Assembly: GCA_910575775.1 (NCBI GenBank) | Contig: CAJTEY010000037.1 | Coordinates: 1-41,901 of the forward strand | Length of the DNA: 41,901 nucleotides | DNA from: Lachnospiraceae bacterium | GTDB lineage: Bacteria; Bacillota; Clostridia; Lachnospirales; Lachnospiraceae | Reading direction: 5' to 3' | Part shown: piece after piece, positions 8,067 to 14,542 of the stretch | Layout: each line of letters begins with the position of its first letter | Position numbering within the stretch: the first letter of the stretch is position 1 | The notes under the pieces: generated by a model | Told to the model about the DNA's origin: nothing | Seen by the model: only the letters and a program-made list of their open reading frames with translations | Database searches by the model: none | Position numbers and translations under genes: made by a program

Positions 8067-8786
8067 ATGAAGTTACAACAGGTATTAAGCCTTACAAGGA
8101 AGGCTGTGGACGATTATCATATGATTGAGGCAGGAGACAAAATTGCGGTTGGTATTTCCGGCGGCAAGGACAGCCTGACCCTGCTATACGCCCTGCAGGG
8201 GCTGAGGCGGTTTTATCCGGCGGATTTTGAGCTTTGTGCGGTGACGGTGGATCTGGGATTCGGCAATCTGGATTTATCCGGGATTGAGAAGCTTTGCCGG
8301 GAACTGGACGTGCCGTATCATATCATAAAAACCGATATCGGAAAAATTATCTTTGAGGACAGAAAGGAATCCAATCCCTGCTCCCTCTGTGCAAAGATGC
8401 GGAAAGGCGCGCTGAATGATGCCATGAAGGCCCTTGGCTGCAATAAGGTGGCCTATGCACATCATAAAGATGATGTGGTGGAAACCATGATGATGTCGCT
8501 GATCTATGAGGGAAGATTTCACACTTTCCGCCCGGTGACCTATCTGGACCGCACGGAGATTACCGTGATCCGGCCGCTCATTTACATGAATGAGGCGGAC
8601 GTCATCGGTTTTGTGCGTAAGAATCAGGTTCCCGTGGTCAAGAGTCCCTGTCCGGCGGACGGGCACACCAAGCGGGAAACCGTGAAAAATATTGTACAGC
8701 AGATCAATCTGGAGGCGCCCGGAGTAAAGGAGCGGATGTTTACGGCTATTTTGGGCGGGAAAATTGACGGCTGGGAGAAAGCGTGA
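8067..8786 (+). CDS. TtcA/TilS-type PP-loop ATPase, probable tRNA 2-thiolation protein
   Basis: PP-loop ATP pyrophosphatase related to TtcA, which thiolates cytidine 32 of tRNA. The PP-loop SGGKDS lies at about residue 31. The CSLCAKMRKGAL segment (about 109) supplies the CxxC pair, and a later Cys in KSPCPADG (about 193) completes the set that binds an iron-sulfur cluster in TtcA-type enzymes. The 239-residue length suits the short Firmicute group. The ATG has AGGAAGAGGAAA upstream. The 269-base region before it holds a TATAAT box near 7937 without a clear -35 partner and no gene. The exact tRNA target is unproven. Confidence 0.82.
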   Translation: MKLQQVLSLTRKAVDDYHMIEAGDKIAVGISGGKDSLTLLYALQGLRRFYPADFELCAVTVDLGFGNLDLSGIEKLCRELDVPYHIIKTDIGKIIFEDRKESNPCSLCAKMRKGALNDAMKALGCNKVAYAHHKDDVVETMMMSLIYEGRFHTFRPVTYLDRTEITVIRPLIYMNEADVIGFVRKNQVPVVKSPCPADGHTKRETVKNIVQQINLEAPGVKERMFTAILGGKIDGWEKA

Positions 8787-8827
8787 ATGGAACAGTTGTT
8801 TGATATTACGAAAAATGAGGTGAGAAT

Positions 8828-9898
8828 ATGGCGGGAAAAAACCGAACCTACCATGAAAAGAAAGAGACAGGCTATGTATTACAGCTTCGCGGACTGCTTG
8901 CGGATCTGCCTCCCTACGCGAGGGATTATTTTCGTGCGGTGGAGCAGAAATCCAGCGCCAAGACAAGGATATCTTACGCCTATGACCTGCAGGTTTTCCT
9001 GCGGTTTCTGATCGAGAAGAATCCGGCTTTAAAGGATAAAAACATGAGGGATATTGCCCTGAAGGACCTGGACTGTCTGACAAGTCTGGATATTGAGGAA
9101 TATCAGGAGCACTTGAAATATTATGAGTCTGAAAACGGGGAGCAGAAAAACGGCGCCAGCAGCATTGCCAGGAAAATGTCGTCCCTGCGGAGTTTTATGG
9201 ACTATTTTTATAAGAAGGAACTGTTGTCAAAGAACGTGGCGATGCAGGTGGACATGCCAAAACTCCATGAAAAGGCAATCATCCATCTGGAGCCCGATGA
9301 AGTGGCCATTTTTCTGGACAGTCTGGAAACCTATGAGAAGGAGCTTACAGGCAAGAAAAGGGATTTTTTCCTCAGGACAAAAGTGCGGGATATTGCCATT
9401 GTCACCCTGTTTCTGGGAACAGGCATCCGGGTTTCGGAGTGTGTGGGACTGGACTTAAATGATGTGAATTTCCGGGAAAACAGCATCCGCATTGTCCGAA
9501 AAGGAGGAAACGAGGCGGTGCTCTACTTTGGGGAAGAGGTGGAAAAGGCGCTGTTGGATTATATTGAGGGACCACGGGCAGGCATAGCCGCACAGGCGCT
9601 ACCGGGAGAGGAAAACGCCCTGTTTTTCTCCTTGCAGAAGAGGCGGATCAGCGTGCACGCGGTGGAAAATCTGGTGGAGAAGTATGCCAGAGAGTTTGTT
9701 CCTCAAAAAAAGATCACGCCCCACAAACTGCGTTCCACCTTCGGCACATCTCTATATCAGGAGACCGAGGACATCTATCTGGTTGCGGATGTACTTGGAC
9801 ACTCCGATGTGGGGACTACCAGAAAGCATTATGCGGCGATCAAGGATCAGAACCGCCGGAAGGCGGCACAGACTATCAGGCTGCGTGAAAATGGATAA
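8828..9898 (+). CDS. Tyrosine recombinase (Xer-like integrase)
   Basis: DNA strand-exchange enzyme of the phage-integrase family. The N-terminal SAM-like core-binding domain spans about residues 20-140. The catalytic domain follows with all expected active-site residues: R201 (TGIRVSE), a Lys in RKGG near 225, H299 and R302 (HKLR), H325 (LGHSD) and the nucleophile Y335 (KHYA). At 356 residues it is about 50 longer than XerC/XerD, and the extra length lies in the N-terminal half. GAGGTGAG precedes the ATG. It sits in a chromosomal gene string rather than inside the mobile element at 10950. It could be the housekeeping dimer-resolution recombinase of this lineage or a domesticated integrase. 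Confidence 0.88.
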   Translation: MAGKNRTYHEKKETGYVLQLRGLLADLPPYARDYFRAVEQKSSAKTRISYAYDLQVFLRFLIEKNPALKDKNMRDIALKDLDCLTSLDIEEYQEHLKYYESENGEQKNGASSIARKMSSLRSFMDYFYKKELLSKNVAMQVDMPKLHEKAIIHLEPDEVAIFLDSLETYEKELTGKKRDFFLRTKVRDIAIVTLFLGTGIRVSECVGLDLNDVNFRENSIRIVRKGGNEAVLYFGEEVEKALLDYIEGPRAGIAAQALPGEENALFFSLQKRRISVHAVENLVEKYAREFVPQKKITPHKLRSTFGTSLYQETEDIYLVADVLGHSDVGTTRKHYAAIKDQNRRKAAQTIRLRENG

Positions 9899-9919
9899 AG
9901 CGATTGAGGAGTATATATA

Positions 9920-10624
9920 ATGCATGGCGAAAATCAATTGACGTATTTTTTTCCTGTTTTATTGGAAGAATTTCATTCTGCAGAGTTTTTGGAGAATGTG
10001 CGCAGAAAATTTCATTTTGAAGAAGAGCATACAGACGAAATCCGAAAAGTGGCGGAAGAGATGCTGCCGGTCATGCAAAAAGAAGCCTTTTGGGTAAGCA
10101 CGGCATACTCGATGAGATATCAGGGTCAGACGCAGGATACTGACACAACGTATGAAAAAGCGGCGATATCTCTTGGAAAAGGCGTGGATATTTTGCAGGA
10201 GAGTTACAGTGAAAAAGGATTGCTGATGCAAAGCTACATCGTTGAGATACTGGCAGGCGAATTGCTGATGAGGGGGTATGACGCGTATAACAGATCTGTT
10301 GCGGCGCATACAGACAGACATGTGGCGCGGTATCATTTTCCGGGCAGTGAGGAGGCGTTTCCTCTGGAAATACTGCCGGATTTATTGAAAGACCTCACCC
10401 AGGAAATCACCTGCAATGCTGCTTTTTGTATGATACCGAAAAAGAGTGTGGTATTTGTTTCAGAGTTGACCCGGGATGATACGGTACACTGCCAGGGAAT
10501 CTGTGCTGGGTGCGGCAATTCCACCTGTCCGAACAGAACGGCTGCAGATCATCTCATAAGAAAAAGGATGACAGATTTACCGTTAACGTACGGATACAGT
10601 AGAATTTTTGGGATTCATACATGA
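9920..10624 (+). CDS. MetH-activation-domain-like protein (corrinoid-related)
   Basis: Resembles the stand-alone proteins similar to the vitamin B12-dependent methionine synthase activation domain found in Clostridia. The clearest stretch is FPLEILPDLLKDL followed by MIPKKSVVFVSEL (about residues 144-185), matching the family pattern before its P-x-K-S motif. The C-terminus has a Cys cluster, CQGICAGCGNSTCPNRT (about 196-212), that may bind metal or an iron-sulfur cluster. Such proteins are thought to help keep corrinoid cofactors reduced. The ATG follows GAGGAG. The next gene encodes a Cys-rich domain also linked with cobalamin. Homology is distant; moderate certainty. Confidence 0.6.
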   Translation: MHGENQLTYFFPVLLEEFHSAEFLENVRRKFHFEEEHTDEIRKVAEEMLPVMQKEAFWVSTAYSMRYQGQTQDTDTTYEKAAISLGKGVDILQESYSEKGLLMQSYIVEILAGELLMRGYDAYNRSVAAHTDRHVARYHFPGSEEAFPLEILPDLLKDLTQEITCNAAFCMIPKKSVVFVSELTRDDTVHCQGICAGCGNSTCPNRTAADHLIRKRMTDLPLTYGYSRIFGIHT

Positions 10625-10662
10625 TTTGTACAGTGTCATAAAGAGGATTAAGGTAAGAATAT

Positions 10663-10899
10663 ATGGAACATTCCCATCGTTTTTTTGAGAATAATGCGTG
10701 CCGGTATTTTCCCTGCCATAAGGGGCTGAAAGACTTTAACTGTCTGTTTTGTTACTGTCCGATGTATCCCCTGGAAGCCTGTTCGGGGAATCCAACATAT
10801 ATGGCATATCATGGAAAACAAATAAAAGATTGCACGAACTGTACGTTTCCCCATCAGCCAGAAAACTATGATAAGATCATCGAGGCTCTGAAAGAGTAA
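10663..10899 (+). CDS. Cysteine-rich small domain protein
   Basis: The 78-residue protein matches the cysteine-rich small domain (PF04071): a Phe/Asn-rich start (HRFFENNACRYFPCH), then NCLFCYCPMYPLEAC, and a C-terminal DCTNCTFPH. The seven or so Cys residues with His are expected to bind a metal or iron-sulfur cluster. In other bacteria the domain occurs alone or fused to cobalamin-biosynthesis enzymes. It lies 38 bases after the MetH-activation-like gene on the same strand, so the two probably form a corrinoid-related pair. The last gene before the integrated plasmid, it is not damaged by the insertion, which begins 51 bases later. Confidence 0.8.
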   Translation: MEHSHRFFENNACRYFPCHKGLKDFNCLFCYCPMYPLEACSGNPTYMAYHGKQIKDCTNCTFPHQPENYDKIIEALKE

Positions 10900-10949
10900 G
10901 CAGATGGGATGACGTGGCTGGGTTATCAGAGGGTTATGGCTGTTTTGCG

Positions 10950-10969
10950 CAACTATGAAATAAATGTGT
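10950..10969. repeat. Left direct repeat of the integrated plasmid (attachment site)
   Basis: CAACTATGAAATAAATGTGT, identical to 13481-13500. The flanking bases on both sides differ between the copies, so the repeat is exactly 20 bp. Confidence 0.8.
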
Positions 10970-11081
10970 CGGGTTTAACTCAACGGAGCAGAGCGGAGTG
11001 GATAGTTGACAGGACACACCATTCATTTTCCCGTCGGGTGTGTCCTTGATTGTCAACTATGAGTTAAACGGACATTTATTT
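10958..11081. repeat. Long nested palindrome at the left end of the element
   Basis: Nested stems are AAATAAATGT/ACATTTATTT (10958-10967 with 11072-11081), GTTTAACTCA/TGAGTTAAAC (10973-10982 with 11060-11069), ATAGTTGACA/TGTCAACTAT (11002-11011 with 11051-11060) and GGACACACC/GGTGTGTCC (11012-11020 with 11037-11045). Together they can form a cruciform of about 124 nt. It may be a single-strand or double-strand origin of the plasmid, or a recombination structure. Confidence 0.65.
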
Positions 11082-11092
11082 TAAGTGAGAAG

Positions 11093-11126
11093 AAAAAAAG
11101 CACTTGCGGATGCAGGTGCTTTTTTA
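11093..11126. terminator. Bidirectional terminator
   Basis: An A-run, GCACTTGC, a 4-base loop, GCAGGTGC, then six T residues, with a G:T mismatch in the stem. It separates the left palindrome from the plasmid control region. Confidence 0.75.
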
Positions 11127-11183
11127 ATAGCCTTTATTTGGAGCGGTAGTTGGCGTTATTGTAGCCATTCCTGCGGATTTCAG

Positions 11184-11415
11184 CCACCCTGCGGGTGGAT
11201 TGGGAGTGCCCTGCGGGCACTCGTGTGGCACATGGGTGATTGCCGTACATTTCCCGTGTGAGAGCGACCGCAGGGAGCGTACGGTCTACACCCCGCCCAT
11301 AGGGCGGGCTATATTTTACCTTTCTCGAACCTTAGATGTTCACTTTCGCCCCCACAGGGGCGAGGGTTCGAGGTTTTATGTCGCCTGCCCGACCCTCAAG
11401 GGGTCGGAGAAGGCG
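11184..11415 (+). other. Array of GC-rich hairpins upstream of repL
   Basis: At least six hairpins lie in about 230 bases: 11184-11198 (CCACCC/GGGTGG), 11204-11222 (GAGTGCCC/GGGCACTC), 11266-11286 (GACCG/CGGTC), 11292-11308 (CCCGCCC/GGGCGGG), 11324-11372 (CTCGAACC/GGTTCGAG enclosing CGCCCC/GGGGCG) and 11382-11415 (CGCCT/AGGCG enclosing CCGACCC/GGGTCGG). The loop-flanking motif CCCTGCGGG recurs and returns in the repL leader (near 11694) and at the repL 3' end (near 12370). The block is much richer in GC than its surroundings. It may be a replication or copy-control structure; no coding sequence is convincing here. Confidence 0.6.
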
Positions 11416-11508
11416 GTATAGCCATATATAAAAATATATAGATATAGAGTAAAAAAATGAAAAATAGCTAAAACTGTAGTAAAATCAATAGATACAGAGT
11501 TTTTAAAA

Positions 11509-11623
11509 CATGCAAAAAATTGCATGAAAACATGCAAGAATTTGCGCGTAATATTTTTACACTTTATGTAATTAAAATACATTTTATGTAATTACATTTT
11601 ATATTATGCAAAATTTTTGCATG
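11509..11623. repeat. Iteron-like palindromes in an AT-rich stretch (putative replication origin)
   Basis: Three related palindromic units built on CATGCAAAA-TTTGCATG occur at 11509-11526, 11531-11546 (imperfect right half) and 11606-11622. Two direct copies of TTTATGTAATTA lie between them at 11563-11574 and 11583-11594, 20 bases apart. This AT-rich stretch directly upstream of the repL promoter is the natural place for initiator binding or autoregulation. Confidence 0.5.
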
Positions 11624-11629
11624 TTTTTA

Positions 11630-11659
11630 TTGACATATGGCTATATTGTGTGTTAAGAT
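11630..11659 (+). promoter_or_regulatory. Promoter of repL
   Basis: TTGACA at 11630-11635 and TAAGAT at 11654-11659, 18 bases apart. The start would be near 11666, giving a leader of about 55 bases that contains the GGCCCCTGCGGGGC hairpin just before the ribosome site. Confidence 0.6.
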
Positions 11660-11720
11660 AGGGTTAATTAAAAGGATTAGTCCTTACAGACGGCCCCTGC
11701 GGGGCAGAGAGGAGAAAAGC

Positions 11721-12398
11721 ATGAAAAAAAACAAAACTTACGATATAGCTGACCGTTTGAATAAGACCACTACCAAAAAGACGAAGGTTGTTGGTACCCA
11801 AAAGTACATAAACGCGACTACTGGTGAGGTCGAAGATATGCTGGTTACGCAGGTCAAAGATGCTGACTGTAACTTTACAAAGGTTTTTATGTATGCGCTG
11901 TTGCCGCAGTTAGAACTGATAGGCAACAAGAAGATTGCTGTCTGTAAATGGATAATAGAGCATTTAGACAGTAAAAATACCCTGCTTGCGACTATTGAGG
12001 ACATATCAGAAGGTGCTAATGTTTCAGTGCGTACTGTACAGACTACAGTCAAACAGCTGGTAGATTGTGATTTTCTCAGACGTAAGGCAAACGGTGTTTA
12101 TGTGATAAATCCAGAGATTATGTTTAAAGGCAGTTCGGGTGCCCGCGCAAATATTCTGCTCCAGTATAGTACAATAGACAGTGATGCAGCGTCTTCGACA
12201 GTTAAAAAGTTGCAGCTCAAAGAGCTTGAAAAAAGCGCGGGCAGGCTGAACAAGAGGGCTGAAAAACTGAGGGAAGAGATTAGGAACTTAGATATAGAGG
12301 ACGTCGTGGCAGACGAAATAAAGCGGCAAGGCAGTAAGAAAAAGACAGTAAGCGATGCTGTGGAAGGCTCCCCGCAGGGGCCCTCGGAGAGCACGTGA
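11721..12398 (+). CDS. repL: RepL-type plasmid replication initiator
   Basis: Initiator of the RepL family (PF05732), known from small Firmicute plasmids. Residues 20-130 follow the family plan: TQKYINATTGEV, FTKVFMYALLPQLELIGNKKIAVCKWIIEHLDSKN, then a winged-helix segment with TIEDISEGANVSVRTVQTTVKQLVDCDFLRRK and VYVINPEIMFKG. The remaining C-terminal third is a Lys/Glu-rich coiled coil, longer than in staphylococcal RepL. The ATG at 11721 is chosen because GAGGAG lies 7 bases upstream; an in-frame ATG at 11637 falls inside the promoter. The 225-residue product ends within the hairpin at 12390-12422. MobV follows 71 bases later on the same strand. Confidence 0.88.
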   Translation: MKKNKTYDIADRLNKTTTKKTKVVGTQKYINATTGEVEDMLVTQVKDADCNFTKVFMYALLPQLELIGNKKIAVCKWIIEHLDSKNTLLATIEDISEGANVSVRTVQTTVKQLVDCDFLRRKANGVYVINPEIMFKGSSGARANILLQYSTIDSDAASSTVKKLQLKELEKSAGRLNKRAEKLREEIRNLDIEDVVADEIKRQGSKKKTVSDAVEGSPQGPSEST

Positions 12399-12422
12399 CC
12401 TTTGGAGAAGGTCTAACGTGCT
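12390..12422 (+). other. Putative oriT upstream of mobV
   Basis: AGCACGT GACCTT-TGGAG-AAGGTC TA ACGTGCT forms a strong hairpin with a 2-base bulge, followed by ATACC. MobV relaxases nick just 3' of such a stem-loop immediately before their own gene. There is no T-run, which argues against a terminator. It overlaps the stop codon of repL. The nick position cannot be assigned by eye. Confidence 0.5.
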
Positions 12423-12469
12423 ATACCTTCAAAAAGGAATTTGGATTTTATTGAAAAGAGGTAGACGAA

Positions 12470-13459
12470 ATGGCGCATGTACAACACTATAAGGCAGGCG
12501 ATGTAAAACGACTGTGTAATGAATATGGACGTGAGGAAGAACTCAATAACAGGGATTGCCGGATAGCCACGGAGAGGACGAAAGACAATTACCAGTTACC
12601 ATCTAACAGACGGATGCACTATCAGCTTGAGTATGAACTTGGAAAAAGAGTCAGCGAAGTGCCGCATTCGAACCGCAAAGACCTTAATGTAATGTCAACG
12701 TGGATAGTGACACTGCCAGAACAGTTAAAAACCGCAAGTGATGCTGATAAACGGCGGTTTTTTGAAGTCACTTACAGTTTCACACAAAACCGTTATGGTT
12801 CTGAGAACGTAATGACCGGATATGTCCATATGGACGAGACGACCCCGCATATCCATGTTCCGACCGTGCCGGTAGACAGAAATGGAAGGATTTCTTCCAA
12901 AAACGTCTTTACGCGTAAAGAATTGCAGGGCTATCAAAGGGAACTGGATGCTACGATGGAGCAAGAGTTTGGAATGAAAGGTCTGATTCTCAACGGTCGT
13001 ACTAAAGGCAGTTATACCGTTAGGGAACTCAAAGAACGGACTAAGCAGGAACAGGCAATAAAAAGACGGGAAACGGCTCTGGATGTCCGTGAAAGGGATT
13101 TACAGGAGCGTGAACAGTCTGTTATTGCCCGTCAGAACGCGTTAGAGGCTCAGGAAGAGGCTTTTCAGCTTGAAAAGGACAATTACAGGCAAAAGTACGA
13201 AAAAGCCCTTAAACTGGCAAATACGGCTTATGAAGGTTATAAGGAAGCCTATAAGAACCTGCCGATACAGGAAAAACGTAATCTGATTGCTGAAGGCAGA
13301 CAGCCGCATGGCAAACTCGGCGTGCCGCTTGTCAATTCAGCCCATAACGCTTTGAGAGCCGAAACTGACGTTGAAAAGCGGAAACGTCTTCTGGCAAATT
13401 CTCCCGAGTTTGTACAGGATTTTTACAAGAACGAAGACGAACGCACATTTATTTCGTAG
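12470..13459 (+). CDS. mobV: MobV family relaxase (plasmid mobilization/recombination protein)
   Basis: Relaxase of the Mob/Pre family (PF01076) that nicks oriT and pilots the strand during mobilization. The N-terminus (MAHVQHYKAGDVKRLCNEYGR) is typical. The metal-binding three-His motif is HMDETTPHIH starting at H120, followed by VPVDRNGRISSKNVF. Residues about 185-260 are a charged coiled coil. At 329 residues it is shorter than most MobV proteins (400-500); the loss is in the C-terminal tail, whose last codons run into the terminal hairpin. The catalytic domain appears complete. AGAGG precedes the ATG. Transfer would need a conjugation system supplied in trans. Confidence 0.9.
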   Translation: MAHVQHYKAGDVKRLCNEYGREEELNNRDCRIATERTKDNYQLPSNRRMHYQLEYELGKRVSEVPHSNRKDLNVMSTWIVTLPEQLKTASDADKRRFFEVTYSFTQNRYGSENVMTGYVHMDETTPHIHVPTVPVDRNGRISSKNVFTRKELQGYQRELDATMEQEFGMKGLILNGRTKGSYTVRELKERTKQEQAIKRRETALDVRERDLQEREQSVIARQNALEAQEEAFQLEKDNYRQKYEKALKLANTAYEGYKEAYKNLPIQEKRNLIAEGRQPHGKLGVPLVNSAHNALRAETDVEKRKRLLANSPEFVQDFYKNEDERTFIS

Positions 13460-13499
13460 CTGGCGGTTTAGAAAACCAGCCAACTATGAAATAAATGTG
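13444..13499. repeat. Terminal hairpin at the right end of the element
   Basis: The left arm 13444-13469 pairs with the right arm 13472-13499 with few mismatches (CACATTTATTTCGTAGCTGG against CCAGCCAACTATGAAATAA plus ATGTG). The mobV stop TAG (13457-13459) lies in the left arm and the right direct repeat forms the right arm. Confidence 0.7.
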
Positions 13500-13500
13500 T
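13481..13500. repeat. Right direct repeat of the integrated plasmid (attachment site)
   Basis: Second perfect copy of the 20-bp repeat at 10950-10969. Its first 11 bases also pair with TTTCATAGTTG at 13506-13516, the other half of the reconstructed chromosomal palindrome. Confidence 0.8.
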
Positions 13501-13537
13501 ATTTGTTTCATAGTTGCGGTGCCCAATAATTTCCTCT

Positions 13538-13582
13538 AAAAGCCCCGATAATCAACCATATCCAGTGATTACCAGGGCTTTT
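13538..13582. terminator. Terminator of the minus-strand unit
   Basis: AAAAGCCC...TAATCA pairs with TGATTA...GGGCTTTT, with an A-run on one side and a T-run on the other. It works in both directions and ends the gene at 13608 on the minus strand. Confidence 0.7.
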
Positions 13583-13607
13583 GTCAAATTGCTCGATTAT
13601 AATACAA

Positions 13608-14477
13608 TTACATTTGCGCAGGTTTTCGCGGTGGCCACTTCACGTCATAGACGTCTGCACCATATGGGAGATCCAGTTTTTTATCCTCACTCAACACATA
13701 CTCCTTGCCGCCAACCAGAAAGACATCGCCCGGTTCATAATCCCGAAACACAGTCTCCGTATATTCCATGAAGAAATGGTAAGTGTTATCATATCTCTCT
13801 TTCGGCACTGCTGTTCCCGTATTCCCGTTAGAATAAAAGTATTCCTGCCTGTTATCCCCTACCTGCACGGAAAAGAACCCCTCTGTGATCCCCGCATCAT
13901 TCAAAAGACTTTTCACTGTTTCATTAGAATAGTTTAATCCGATAAAGGTGCCGTTTTTTGACAACGTGTTCCAGAAGTGTCCAATTTCATAACTTGCGTC
14001 GTCTATTATGCCTCTTTTTGTGTCTGATAAGGGCTGATACAGCCGCCCATAGGTACAGGTAAGAATATGCGTCTTACCCGCCTCGTCCGTAAACTGATAA
14101 TACTTTCCGGGTTGAAAAACGAGGGCGTTGTTTTCGGCAACGGCTTTTTCGCATTTATCCAGACTGATACTGGGAAAATCCTCTTTCGAATACTTCACAC
14201 CGTCAAAGATAAAACCATCCGGCAGCTCTGTCCCATCCAGATATGCAAAATTTATCTTATCAAGGATTGCATCGGAAACTTTTCCTTCGGTTTTCGTTGC
14301 AGGGGACGTGTATAATCCTATTCTATCAACAAAATTGTCCCTTCTTATGAAGGAATCCCGCTGCCCCTTATTGACCGTATTTCGCTTTCCGAGCAGAACA
14401 TCGATCATGCGTTGCTTTCTGCTTAGCGTTGCCATCGGATTTGCATTTATGTTTTTCCAATTTACCATACCGTTCAT
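13608..14477 (-). CDS. Hypothetical protein, no recognised family
   Basis: About 289 residues from the ATG at 14477, which has GGGAG 9 bases upstream. The frame extends to a TTG at 14534, but no good ribosome site precedes that codon. No signal peptide or membrane helix is evident. The N-terminus has a basic, Arg/Lys-rich segment (SRKQRMIDVLLGKRNTVNKGQRD). The rest is rich in aromatic residues and Asp/Gly turns, looking like a beta-rich fold. It lies just downstream of the PPC-domain gene on the same strand and ends at the terminator near 13560. It borders the integrated plasmid but is not part of it by the repeat boundaries. Function unknown. Confidence 0.65.
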   Translation of the reverse strand: MNGMVNWKNINANPMATLSRKQRMIDVLLGKRNTVNKGQRDSFIRRDNFVDRIGLYTSPATKTEGKVSDAILDKINFAYLDGTELPDGFIFDGVKYSKEDFPSISLDKCEKAVAENNALVFQPGKYYQFTDEAGKTHILTCTYGRLYQPLSDTKRGIIDDASYEIGHFWNTLSKNGTFIGLNYSNETVKSLLNDAGITEGFFSVQVGDNRQEYFYSNGNTGTAVPKERYDNTYHFFMEYTETVFRDYEPGDVFLVGGKEYVLSEDKKLDLPYGADVYDVKWPPRKPAQM

Positions 14478-14542
14478 AGCGTAAGTCTCCCAATTTAAAC
14501 TAAAATTACTTAGTTCATTTGTATTGACATACAATCACAAAG

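Larger units (their letters stand above)
10950..13500 (+). mobile_element. Integrated RepL/MobV mobilizable plasmid
   Basis: A 2.55 kb block bounded by perfect 20-bp direct repeats. It holds a RepL-type replication initiator, a MobV relaxase, a candidate oriT between them, iteron-like palindromes and several large hairpins. These are the parts of a small rolling-circle-type mobilizable plasmid. No integrase is encoded inside. Deleting the block with one repeat copy leaves a chromosomal near-perfect palindrome (arms CGCAACTATGAAA and TTTCATAGTTGCG). This strongly suggests that the unit entered at this palindromic site. Confidence 0.75.

Noticed and set aside
8787..9011. 74-residue frame starting right after the TtcA-like gene
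   Set aside because: It overlaps the tyrosine recombinase in another frame and has no recognisable domain.
11200..11421. 73-residue open frame through the hairpin array
   Set aside because: It reads through palindromes, has no ribosome site and no protein-like composition; better explained as structured non-coding DNA.
11509..11623. Possible CRISPR-like repeats
   Set aside because: Only three imperfect palindromes with unequal spacing and no spacers or cas genes; more like iterons.
11637..11720. Upstream extension of RepL
   Set aside because: The ATG at 11637 lies between the -35 and -10 boxes of the likely promoter, and the strong ribosome site fits 11721.
13608..14484. Plus-strand frames opposite the gene at 13608-14477
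   Set aside because: Short, overlapping and without ribosome sites; the minus frame has better composition, start and terminator.
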